Shown piece by piece: positions 1 through 5,728 of a stretch of 5,728 bases of DNA. This DNA is from an uncultured Lachnospiraceae bacterium. Its GTDB lineage: Bacteria; Bacillota_A; Clostridia; Lachnospirales; Lachnospiraceae. The stretch covers positions 1 through 5,728 of the forward strand of contig CAMWWS010000197.1 of NCBI GenBank assembly GCA_947178085.1. The letters run 5' to 3'. A model generated the notes under the pieces. It searched no databases, was not told the origin of the DNA, and worked only from the letters and a program-made list of their open reading frames with translations. Position 1 is the stretch's first letter; every line of letters begins with the position of its first letter. Made by a program: the position numbers and the translations under genes.

Positions 1-1
1 A

Positions 2-1531
2 ATCAGCAGAGATAATCTGCCGTCGGAATTGTCGCTTTATACTATGCTTTATATGATATTTCCATCATTTACGGCATATATACTGGGCCTGCTGTTAAAG
101 GTCGTGATTGCCATAGTATCATTCCGGCTTCTTATTAAGGAGCTTTATCCGGAAAGGTATAATGATTACAGACCTATTGTATATATGACGGGTTTCGTAT
201 ATGGAATTTTGAATGTGTTTCCGGCTTTTGGCTTTGCTTTTGCATCAATGCCGCTTGCGGCATATTTGCTGATAAGGATTTACAGAAAGCCGTCGGTGCC
301 GCTTTATCTGGTATTATTTCTTTATCCGCTGGTATCGTACTTTTCATATATGGGGATTTTTATTCTGGGTTACACCGTAATTGCGGCAATATGGCTTTCC
401 ATTAAAGATAAAAAGCCGGCATGGTCGATTATGGCAGCTTTCATTGTGCTTGCCATCGGATATGTAGTGTGTGAGTACCGCCTGTTTGCTCAGATGCTTC
501 TTAGAGATGAAGTGACAATTCGCGAGACAATGGTAGAGGCAGACTTAACTGTCAAAGAGGTTTTGGTTGATATTTATACCGTGTGGAAAGAAGGAATTTT
601 TCATGCCGATGGTGAACACACTAAGTTTGTGCTGTTTATCTGCATTATTTACTTTTTTGTAAATAATATTAATTATTTATGGAAAAGACGTGTTGTGGAA
701 ATTTTGTGTGACAGATTTAATTTTGTAATGCTTTTTCTTGTGTTTAACTGCATTGTATATGGTTTGTATGATTGTGAGCCTGTGAGGACATTGGTGGCGA
801 CTCTGCTGCCGCCGCTAAAGGGGCTGCAGTTCAATCGAACGGTTTTCTTTAATCCGTTTTTATGGTATGCGGCGCTTTTTCTGATTCTGATAAGGCTGTA
901 TGATATGGGAATCTTACAGATGTGGATTGCCAATATTATTATCTGTTTGGCCGTACTTGTTGTCATTTTGACTCCGAACAGATATAATGATATTTATAAT
1001 ACCTGCTATTATCGGGTATATTATGAATTCCTTCACGGGTGTGAGGCAGACGCTCTTGACTATGAACAGTTTTATGCTGTAGATTTGTTCGATGAAATTA
1101 AAGAAAAAATTGACTATGATGGTGAGTGGTCTGTGGCATACGGCCTGCACCCGGCTGTGCTGGAGTATAACGGCATAGCTACTCTGGATGGATATCTGGG
1201 ATTTTATTCACAGCAGTATAAAGAAGATTTTAGGAAGGTAATTGCCCCTGCTCTTGACAGAGTAGAAGCGACAAGAATATATTACGATGACTGGGGAGCT
1301 CGTGCATATTTGTATTCCGGTACGGATGCAAGTATAGTAAATTTCGGTAAGAATATCTATGCAACCGATTACGATATTTATATAGATTCAGCCAGCCTGA
1401 AGGCGCTTGGCGGAAAATACATCTTTTCCCGCCTGGAAATCGGTAATGCAAAAGAGACGGGATTAGAACTGATAGATAGTTATGCCTCTGCGGATGGAGG
1501 TTATGTGATTTATTTATATAAACTGATATAG
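2..1531 (+). CDS. DUF6044/YkoS-like polytopic membrane protein, 5'-truncated by window edge
   Basis: The frame is open from base 2 to the TAG at 1529-1531 with no stop upstream, so the gene starts outside the window; the TTG at 29 is not a credible start. About 509 residues are visible. Counting from the TTG as residue 1, hydrophobic segments lie near 16-36, 51-84, 91-123, 131-149, 198-214, 229-247, 274-290 and 297-315, followed by a roughly 185-residue soluble C-terminal domain. Recognisable family-type blocks are FHADGEHT (191-198), NRTVFFNP (269-276) and HPAVLEYNGIATLDGY (374-389). These resemble the DUF6044 family that includes Bacillus subtilis YkoS, judged from memory. YkoS is encoded beside the glycosyltransferase YkoT, and the architecture resembles GT-C-type membrane transferases, so a role in moving or adding sugars at the cell surface is an inference. 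A radical SAM gene follows after 22 bp with no terminator between, suggesting an operon. I am confident that it is a truncated membrane protein and moderately confident of the family. Confidence 0.8.
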   Translation: MSRDNLPSELSLYTMLYMIFPSFTAYILGLLLKVVIAIVSFRLLIKELYPERYNDYRPIVYMTGFVYGILNVFPAFGFAFASMPLAAYLLIRIYRKPSVPLYLVLFLYPLVSYFSYMGIFILGYTVIAAIWLSIKDKKPAWSIMAAFIVLAIGYVVCEYRLFAQMLLRDEVTIRETMVEADLTVKEVLVDIYTVWKEGIFHADGEHTKFVLFICIIYFFVNNINYLWKRRVVEILCDRFNFVMLFLVFNCIVYGLYDCEPVRTLVATLLPPLKGLQFNRTVFFNPFLWYAALFLILIRLYDMGILQMWIANIIICLAVLVVILTPNRYNDIYNTCYYRVYYEFLHGCEADALDYEQFYAVDLFDEIKEKIDYDGEWSVAYGLHPAVLEYNGIATLDGYLGFYSQQYKEDFRKVIAPALDRVEATRIYYDDWGARAYLYSGTDASIVNFGKNIYATDYDIYIDSASLKALGGKYIFSRLEIGNAKETGLELIDSYASADGGYVIYLYKLI

Positions 1532-1553
1532 TAAAAGAAAGAAGGATAAAAAA

Positions 1554-2537
1554 ATGCCGATTAGAGTACACAACTTCGCGGGAGTTCTGGGTTGGAATGC
1601 CAGAAAATATTTACCCAGACTTGCAAGTGAGAGTTATCTGAAACTTCAGTTTTTAACGAGAAGGAAACAGCAGAAGAAATATATAGAATATTTTTATGCT
1701 CAGAAGGAGACGCCGCATCCGATAGTGGTGAATCTTGAGACAGTAAATCGCTGCAACAGTACATGCGAATTTTGTACAGCAAATATACATGCTGAAAAAC
1801 GTCCATATATGAAGATGCCTGATGAGATGTATTATTCCATTATTGACCAGCTTAATGAATGGGGCTATAAGGGACATTTGACCTTATACGGGAATAATGA
1901 GCCGTGGCTGGATAAGAGAATTGTAGAATTCCATAAATATGCGAGAGAGAAGCTGCCTGATGCATTTATATTTATGTCAACCAATGGTCTGCTTCTTGAC
2001 ATTGACAAGGTCAAGGCGATTATCCCATATGTGAACCAGCTCATAATTAATAATTATTGTCTGGATATGAAACTGCATAAGAACATTCAGGAAATATATG
2101 AGTATGTGAAGGCGCATCCAGAGGAGTTTAAAGATGTTGATATTCTGATACAGATTCGTTATTTAAAAGAAGTTCTGACCAATCGTGCAGGCAGCGCGCC
2201 GAATAAGCAATCAAAGGGTAAGATTATTAAGGAAACTTGCCTGATGCCTTTTACCGATATGTGGATTATGCCGAATGGAAAGCTGGGAATCTGTTGCTGT
2301 GATAATTTTGAGGTGACTAATCTTGCCGATTTACAAGAGGTGCCTTTAAAAGACGGTTGGAACAGCAGTCCATATCAGAAACTAAGGGATGCAGTGAAAG
2401 ACGGCAGACAGAATTATCCATTCTGTAAGAACTGTGATTTTATTGATGCTGGTTTGAGAATGGATGCCGTGAACGATGTCTTAAACCATAATGAAAAAAT
2501 GCATGGGGCAAGACAGTCGGTATTTCAGAAAAAATAG
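1554..2537 (+). CDS. Radical SAM/SPASM-type iron-sulfur enzyme
   Basis: This 327-residue cytoplasmic protein has the radical SAM cluster motif CNSTCEFC (CX3CX2C; C67, C71, C74) after the beta-1 strand VVNLETVNR. It binds a 4Fe-4S cluster that cleaves S-adenosylmethionine to a 5'-deoxyadenosyl radical. GNNEP at 113-117 stands where GGEP is usual and would contact the SAM amino group. STNG (142-145) is the typical beta-4 motif. The C-terminal part carries C229, C247-C248-C249, C291 and C294 in the order of a SPASM or twitch auxiliary-cluster domain, with the usual 'MPFTDMWIMPNGKLGICC' setting (231-248). The first 55 residues are basic and precede the barrel. The start is supported by AGAAGG at 1540-1545, 8 nt before ATG. 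The substrate cannot be read from sequence. Linkage to a DUF6044 membrane protein makes a sugar- or glycan-modifying role plausible, but SPASM enzymes also modify peptides, and no precursor-peptide gene is visible here. Confidence 0.9.
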   Translation: MPIRVHNFAGVLGWNARKYLPRLASESYLKLQFLTRRKQQKKYIEYFYAQKETPHPIVVNLETVNRCNSTCEFCTANIHAEKRPYMKMPDEMYYSIIDQLNEWGYKGHLTLYGNNEPWLDKRIVEFHKYAREKLPDAFIFMSTNGLLLDIDKVKAIIPYVNQLIINNYCLDMKLHKNIQEIYEYVKAHPEEFKDVDILIQIRYLKEVLTNRAGSAPNKQSKGKIIKETCLMPFTDMWIMPNGKLGICCCDNFEVTNLADLQEVPLKDGWNSSPYQKLRDAVKDGRQNYPFCKNCDFIDAGLRMDAVNDVLNHNEKMHGARQSVFQKK

Positions 2538-2553
2538 TTTATACACAAACAGC

Positions 2554-2578
2554 GGGCAGCACGCTTTGCGAACTGCCC
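2554..2578 (+). terminator. Hairpin downstream of the radical SAM gene
   Basis: The arms GGGCAG (2554-2559) and CTGCCC (2573-2578) enclose a 2x2 internal loop and an inner CGC/GCG stem with a TTT loop. TTATTTT follows directly. It starts 16 nt after the radical SAM stop codon and could act as a first, weaker intrinsic terminator or as a 3' stabilising hairpin ahead of the stronger one. Confidence 0.5.
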
Positions 2579-2580
2579 TT

Positions 2581-2620
2581 ATTTTAAAAAAGCAAGCCAG
2601 GCGGCTTGCTTTTTTAAAAT
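2581..2620. terminator. Bidirectional intrinsic terminator between converging genes
   Basis: This is a perfect 18-bp inverted repeat: 2581-2598 is the reverse complement of 2603-2620, with loop AGGC. The core is GCAAGCC/GGCTTGC, flanked by A6 on the left and T6 on the right, so a U-run follows the GC core in both directions. On the + strand a second T-run (2621-2626) follows. It sits 43 nt after the radical SAM stop and only 4 nt past the stop codon of the minus-strand oxidoreductase, so it can end both transcripts. Confidence 0.9.
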
Positions 2621-2624
2621 TTTT

Positions 2625-4184
2625 TTATTTTGAATTACCTTCATGATATTCTTTTTCAGTATTAACGCTCCAGATATTATCCTTGCTTTTTATACCGTTT
2701 ACGATATTTTTAACGGTTTCAAAGGAAGTCATCATAGAGTGGTCAATGTTATTGTAGCGGTGCTGACCGTTACGTCCGACGCAGTAGAGATTGTCAATGG
2801 TCTTAAGATAATCCACCAGTGTGTCAATTTCATTATAGGTATCGAAATATGCCGGATATGCTTTTTTAACCCTTTCCACATGTGAGTCCATTACATCTTT
2901 AGGGCTGTCGATAAGCCCCATACTGACGATTTCTTTTACCGCAAATTCCGTAAATTGCTCATCAGGCATAGTCCAATATTCGTCTCCCTCAGAAACAAAG
3001 TATTCCAGACCTATCCATATAGTATTGTCCAAATCTTTTATCATATAAGGAGACCAGTTGTTGTAAATCTGAAAACGTCCGAGTTTCACCGAACGATCCT
3101 GAACATAAACCCAGCAGTCGGGAACAATGTTGTTTATGGTCTTGATTTTAGTCTTATTTTTGAGATTCAGCTTGGGAAGCAGTATACCAACAGTCATATA
3201 ATCACGGTACGGAAGTCCAGCGGCAATTTGGGCAGGTTTTTCAGGCACGTCATTCATGCCCGCAACTAAATCCTTTATTGGCATGGAAGAGATGAAGACA
3301 TCGCCTTCCACGGTTATCTGTTTGCCGTTTGTTTCATAGGTGAGTGATGTTATATGATTGTTTCCATCTTTGTGAAAGCTGACAGCCTTACAGTTTTTGA
3401 GTATGGTACCGCCCAATTTCTGAATTTCTTCCGCAGTCACATCCCATAGCTGACCCGGACCGAGCTTCGGATAGCTGAATTCCTCGATTAGGGAAGTTTC
3501 AACTTTACGGTTCTTTTTTCCGGGAAGTATTTTACCGAACACATCTTTGATAATGGCAGCTATTGACAGACCTTTTGCGCGTTGTGCACCCCAATCCGGA
3601 GCAATCTCGCGGGGATGTCTGCCCCATAAGTTTTCGGTATAATATTCAAAGAAAATAGAGTATAACTTTCTGCCAAAGCGATTGATATAGAAATCCTCTA
3701 ATGAGTTTTCCTTACGTTTATGAATCACTGAAGCAATGTAACTGAAACCGGCTTGTATGTCGGTTATAAGTCCCAGGTTTGTAAAGGTTTCCATTTTAAA
3801 AGATATGGGGTAATCAAAAAATTTCTTATTGTAGTAGATACGGGATACCCTGTGACGGCGCAACATAACTCTGTCCACCTTCTCGGGGTCAGGACCACCA
3901 GGCGTAAGCGTCATCTTACGGTCTAAAACAATATCGTCATAAGTGGGAGAGCCCTGAAGCGGAAGCATATTGTTCCACCATTCATTGACTTCAGGAACCT
4001 TGGAAAAGAAACGGTGTCCGCCCATATCCATGCGGTTGCCTTTATAATTAACGGTTTTGGATATTCCGCCCATTGCATCGCTTTCTTCTAAAACGATGAC
4101 TTCATATTCATTGCTTTGCTTTAACAACTCGTAAGCGGCAGTCAGACCGGCCGGTCCCGCGCCTATAATATATGCTTTTTTCAT
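2625..4184 (-). CDS. FAD-dependent oxidoreductase, UDP-galactopyranose mutase/protoporphyrinogen oxidase-like
   Basis: The 519-residue protein begins [13 protein letters not shown]: a beta strand followed by the FAD-binding GxGxxG at 8-13. An acidic residue (E33) closes the second strand, as needed to bind the adenosine ribose, and GGISKT follows at 39-44. The block [10 protein letters not shown] (53-62) matches the position of the G-H-x-F motif of UDP-galactopyranose mutases. Near the end, [17 protein letters not shown] (469-485) is the typical C-terminal FAD-contacting segment of this superfamily. There is no signal peptide or membrane helix, so it is cytoplasmic. Relatives, as far as I recall, are annotated only as NAD(P)/FAD-dependent oxidoreductases and often sit in polysaccharide or polyprenyl-glycosyl loci. 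A sugar-nucleotide or lipid-linked sugar substrate is therefore an inference. In-frame ATG 4304 would add 40 residues unlike the family and overlap the hairpins at 4295-4344, so start 4184 is chosen. The gene is monocistronic within the window and converges on the radical SAM gene. Confidence 0.88.
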   Translation of the reverse strand: MKKAYIIGAGPAGLTAAYELLKQSNEYEVIVLEESDAMGGISKTVNYKGNRMDMGGHRFFSKVPEVNEWWNNMLPLQGSPTYDDIVLDRKMTLTPGGPDPEKVDRVMLRRHRVSRIYYNKKFFDYPISFKMETFTNLGLITDIQAGFSYIASVIHKRKENSLEDFYINRFGRKLYSIFFEYYTENLWGRHPREIAPDWGAQRAKGLSIAAIIKDVFGKILPGKKNRKVETSLIEEFSYPKLGPGQLWDVTAEEIQKLGGTILKNCKAVSFHKDGNNHITSLTYETNGKQITVEGDVFISSMPIKDLVAGMNDVPEKPAQIAAGLPYRDYMTVGILLPKLNLKNKTKIKTINNIVPDCWVYVQDRSVKLGRFQIYNNWSPYMIKDLDNTIWIGLEYFVSEGDEYWTMPDEQFTEFAVKEIVSMGLIDSPKDVMDSHVERVKKAYPAYFDTYNEIDTLVDYLKTIDNLYCVGRNGQHRYNNIDHSMMTSFETVKNIVNGIKSKDNIWSVNTEKEYHEGNSK

Positions 4185-4196
4185 ATAAATACCATG

Positions 4197-4204
4197 CCTT
4201 TCTC
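4197..4204 (-). promoter_or_regulatory. Distant ribosome binding site of the oxidoreductase gene, with a 4-codon upstream ORF
   Basis: On the minus strand, GAGAAAGG lies 12 nt before ATG 4184, which is longer than usual. An out-of-frame ATG at 4195-4193 begins ATG GTA TTT ATA TGA, and its stop overlaps the real start codon as ATGA. The Shine-Dalgarno site is too close to that first ATG (1 nt) to serve it well, so it most likely belongs to 4184. No convincing promoter for this gene could be picked out in the AT-rich stretch 4205-4260. Confidence 0.5.
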
Positions 4205-4294
4205 TGCTACTAAGTATATTAACATGTTTATTAATTATTGTACAGACAGTTTTTTTATCATAGGAAATTACGCCGCAGCATAAATCATTCCAAT

Positions 4295-4344
4295 GAGAAT
4301 GCAAAGCATTCTCTGAATCGAGTGCGCTGGCACTCGATTTTTTT
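4295..4344 (+). ncRNA. Possible small-RNA 3' end: two stacked hairpins and a U-run
   Basis: The first stem GAGAATGC/GCATTCTC (4295-4302 with 4306-4313, loop AAA) is perfect and is followed 2 nt later by the terminator stem at 4316-4339. No + strand gene lies upstream as far back as the terminator at 2581-2620, so this structure has no coding transcript to end. The segment CATTC at 4286-4290 could pair with GAATG 4297-4301 as an alternative to the first stem. A promoter would have to lie around 4200-4275. TATCAT at 4256-4261 is a possible -10 but has no good -35. The ncRNA call is therefore only a candidate; an antisense-blocking insulator is the main alternative. Confidence 0.3.
4316..4344 (+). 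terminator. Orphan + strand intrinsic terminator
   Basis: A perfect 10-bp stem AATCGAGTGC/GCACTCGATT (4316-4325 with 4330-4339, loop GCTG) runs into seven T (4338-4344). It lies between two divergent genes and ends 8 bp before the -35 element of the sigma gene. It would shield that promoter from read-through coming from the left. Confidence 0.85.
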
Positions 4345-4352
4345 CTTCCATT

Positions 4353-4381
4353 TGAAACCTTTTTGCAGTATGATTCGTATT
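4353..4381 (+). promoter_or_regulatory. ECF-sigma-type promoter of the sigma factor gene
   Basis: TGAAAC (4353-4358) and CGTATT (4376-4381) are separated by 17 bp, and the spacer begins with CTTTTT. This is the arrangement of ECF-dependent promoters such as those of B. subtilis SigW and SigM (TGAAAC, T-rich start of spacer, CGTA or CGTC, spacing 16-17). Transcription would start near 4387-4389 and give a leader of about 55 nt. A TATAAT overlaps at 4381-4386, but nothing like TTGACA lies 16-18 bp upstream of it, so a housekeeping promoter is less convincing. Since the gene behind it encodes an ECF sigma factor, autoregulation is the natural inference. Confidence 0.75.
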
Positions 4382-4443
4382 ATAATTATAAGAGAAAGGA
4401 CAGGCAGGATTGCCATACGCAGACTTGCGGCAGATGAGAGTAA

Positions 4444-4944
4444 ATGACAAGGCAAATATTTGAGACATATTTCAGAAAACAGTATACTCTTGTGTATCGT
4501 GTGGCGTTCATGCAGATGAAAGGGCATGCGGATGCTGAGGACGCGCTTCAGGAGGTATTTGTAAGATTATTAAAATACCAGCCACAGTTTGAAAGCGAGG
4601 AGCATGAAAAAGCATGGTTCATTCGCACAACTATGAATATCTGCAAGGACATTTTGAAAAGTAAATGGCACAGCTCGACTGTCAGTATTGATAAGTTACC
4701 GGAATGCGAAAAAAAATATTTTCATCTTCCGCATGTGAAAGAAGATGAAACACTTTGGGTAGTATTGGAACTTCCGGAAAAATATAAGAGCTGTCTATAT
4801 TTCTTTTATTATGAAGACTATTCCATTAAAGAAATTGCACAGCTTTTGAAAATACCGGAGAACACAGTAAAGACGAATTTAAAACGCGGCAGGGAAATGT
4901 TGAAAGCGGAACTGGAAAAAGATACAGGAAAAAAACAGTCGTAA
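4444..4944 (+). CDS. ECF-family RNA polymerase sigma factor
   Basis: This 166-residue protein has the usual ECF two-domain size. Sigma region 2 covers about residues 7-75, with the core-binding helix DAEDALQEVFVRLL (30-43) and the -10 recognition stretch EKAWFIRTTMNICKDILKSKW (55-75). A linker precedes region 4 (about 104-156), where the helix-turn-helix YSIKEIAQLLKIPENTVKTNLKRGREML (126-153) would read the -35 element. Regions 1.1 and 3 are absent, as expected. It would direct RNA polymerase to a small stress- or envelope-type regulon. The start is fixed by a TAA immediately before ATG 4444 in the same frame. The ribosome site is weak (GAGAG, 3 nt away), whereas a better purine run (4391-4400) lies too far upstream. 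An ECF-like promoter precedes it (4353-4381). No anti-sigma gene is recognisable directly downstream; the next gene, 24 bp on, encodes an acidic protein of unknown function. The paralogue group cannot be named from sequence alone. Confidence 0.93.
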   Translation: MTRQIFETYFRKQYTLVYRVAFMQMKGHADAEDALQEVFVRLLKYQPQFESEEHEKAWFIRTTMNICKDILKSKWHSSTVSIDKLPECEKKYFHLPHVKEDETLWVVLELPEKYKSCLYFFYYEDYSIKEIAQLLKIPENTVKTNLKRGREMLKAELEKDTGKKQS

Positions 4945-4968
4945 ACATATATCATGGAGGATAATTAT

Positions 4969-5728
4969 ATGAAGGTAAATGGAATTGAGAATCAGGCTTA
5001 TCATGAAAGGACAGGTAAATCAAAATCAACTCGCAAAAGTAAAGGTGATTTTTATGAAAGTCTGTCAGAAAATTTGAACGGGCAAACAGAAAGAAGCAAA
5101 GATACAAATGCTGCTGCAGGCATGGATGCAAATACAGCGGCCGAAGTTGCTGCCAGTAAATCTTATCAATATCACAATATACATTCCGCGGCAGCAATAT
5201 CGGGAATCGTAAATGTCGGTGAAGGTATCAGCGTGTGTGAGGCAAAGTATATTTCATATCAGGAAAGTGATTATGTAAAAACATTTATACAATCCGGCTA
5301 TACGCTTATGACACAGGTAGATGTAAGTACGCGCAGAGTTTACGTAGAGCAGAAGATGGAAGATGGAACAATAAAAGGATATGATGTTAAAATGGATGAA
5401 CTGAATAAGAATGTAAAAGATCCGATTGGACAGACGGCACTTGAAGCATGGGAAAAGGTGAAAGCTGAGGGGGAATCGGAAGAGGATGACGAAAATACGG
5501 TTCTTACTGTGGAAGAAGCTTTACAAAAATTCTATGAGTTCATTGAGGACAGAATCAAAAACGGTCCGCCTAAATATATGATTGGAAACTCTGAGTTTTC
5601 CATAGAAGAATGGGAGAAGTTTATAGAAAGTATAGACGGTCAGATTGATGATATTAAGGAAGAGACACGAGAACTAATCGAAGAATTGAAAGAGGAACAT
5701 AATGAGCGGCAGGCTCAAACTTCGGAGG
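4969..5728 (+). CDS. Uncharacterised acidic soluble protein, 3'-truncated, co-transcribed with the sigma factor
   Basis: The frame opens at ATG 4969 behind a strong GGAGG (4956-4960, 8 nt spacing) and stays open to the window end, giving 253 visible residues and no stop. I do not recognise its function. Residues 1-65 are polar, with a basic patch KSKSTRKSK (17-25) and an Ala-rich stretch (48-62). Residues 70-150 look like a folded region with beta character (YTLMTQVDVSTRRVYVEQK, 111-129) and contain the only cysteine (C90). An acidic linker (ESEEDDEN, 169-176) precedes a helical part (180-198). A block around IGNSEFSIEEWEKFIESID (205-223) then leads into a Glu-rich probable coiled coil (223-247). 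No signal peptide or membrane helix is visible. Proteins with a similar SxxEWxKxxExxD block occur, as I recall, among poorly characterised Lachnospiraceae families (perhaps DUF6033-like; unverified). The 24-bp spacing with no terminator says it shares the sigma factor transcript, so it may be a regulator or a target of that factor. Confidence 0.8.
   Translation, partial: MKVNGIENQAYHERTGKSKSTRKSKGDFYESLSENLNGQTERSKDTNAAAGMDANTAAEVAASKSYQYHNIHSAAAISGIVNVGEGISVCEAKYISYQESDYVKTFIQSGYTLMTQVDVSTRRVYVEQKMEDGTIKGYDVKMDELNKNVKDPIGQTALEAWEKVKAEGESEEDDENTVLTVEEALQKFYEFIEDRIKNGPPKYMIGNSEFSIEEWEKFIESIDGQIDDIKEETRELIEELKEEHNERQAQTSE

Noticed and set aside
29..31. TTG at 29 as the start of the membrane protein.
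   Set aside because: The frame is open upstream to the window edge (ISRDNLPSE precedes it), there is no ribosome site, and the family is longer at the N-terminus; the gene is simply cut by the window.
673..1571. Several minus-strand frames opposite the membrane protein gene.
   Set aside because: They are shadows of a long, convincing coding frame and lack ribosome sites and recognisable motifs.
4185..4304. In-frame 40-residue N-terminal extension of the flavoprotein starting at 4304 on the minus strand.
   Set aside because: The extension has no family character, overlaps the first hairpin at 4295-4313, and would push the FAD-binding beta strand away from the N-terminus, where this superfamily has it.
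4381..4386. TATAAT as a housekeeping -10 element for the sigma gene.
   Set aside because: No acceptable -35 lies 16-18 bp upstream (TTGAAA at 4352 is 23 bp away) and there is no extended TG; the overlapping ECF-type elements fit better.
4238..4447. A 69-codon + strand frame across the divergent gap, ending in ATGA over the sigma start.
   Set aside because: It starts without a ribosome site, runs through both hairpins, the terminator and the ECF promoter, and its composition is not protein-like.
4394..5015. The repeated word GAAAGGACAGG at 4394-4404 and 5005-5015.
   Set aside because: It is only 11 bp of purine-rich sequence, one copy in a leader and one inside a coding frame, with no extended similarity around them.
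4952..5197. An 81-codon minus-strand frame opposite the gene at 4969.
   Set aside because: The + strand frame has GGAGG, stays open for 760 bp to the window end and has protein-like composition; the minus-strand frame is its shadow.

Overview
The window looks like chromosome of a low-GC Gram-positive anaerobe, most likely a Clostridia/Lachnospiraceae-type bacterium. This rests on the AT-leaning base composition, purine-rich Shine-Dalgarno sites about 8 nt before ATG (1540-1545, 4956-4960), short GC-core hairpins followed by T-runs as terminators, and the style of the proteins. The taxonomic call is an inference. I see no rRNA, tRNA, CRISPR array, insertion sequence or phage gene.

Left part (1-2620, + strand): the 3' part of a polytopic membrane protein of the DUF6044/YkoS type, whose 5' end lies outside the window, is followed 22 bp later by a radical SAM/SPASM-type iron-sulfur enzyme. 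The two probably form one transcription unit and may be the tail of a cell-surface glycan locus. The unit ends in two consecutive hairpins (2554-2578 and 2581-2620). The second is a perfect 18-bp inverted repeat that can serve both converging transcription units.

Middle (2625-4184, - strand): an FAD-dependent oxidoreductase of the UDP-galactopyranose mutase-like/protoporphyrinogen oxidase-like superfamily, convergent with the radical SAM gene. Its real start is 4184, because the glycine-rich FAD-binding motif begins right there. A longer reading to 4304 is rejected.

The 259-bp divergent gap (4185-4443) holds a two-hairpin structure ending in a + strand intrinsic terminator (4316-4344). No + strand gene lies upstream of it, so it may be the end of a small RNA or an insulator. 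Immediately after it comes a clear ECF-type promoter, TGAAAC - 17 bp - CGTA, at 4353-4379.

Right part (4444-5728, + strand): an ECF-family RNA polymerase sigma factor, then, 24 bp later behind a strong GGAGG site, an acidic, soluble, uncharacterised protein of at least 253 residues that runs off the window end. The ECF-type promoter in front of an ECF sigma gene suggests that the factor drives its own transcription and that of its neighbour. The neighbour, as far as visible, is not a classical membrane or zinc anti-sigma factor, so this sigma/unknown-protein pair is the most interesting element of the window.
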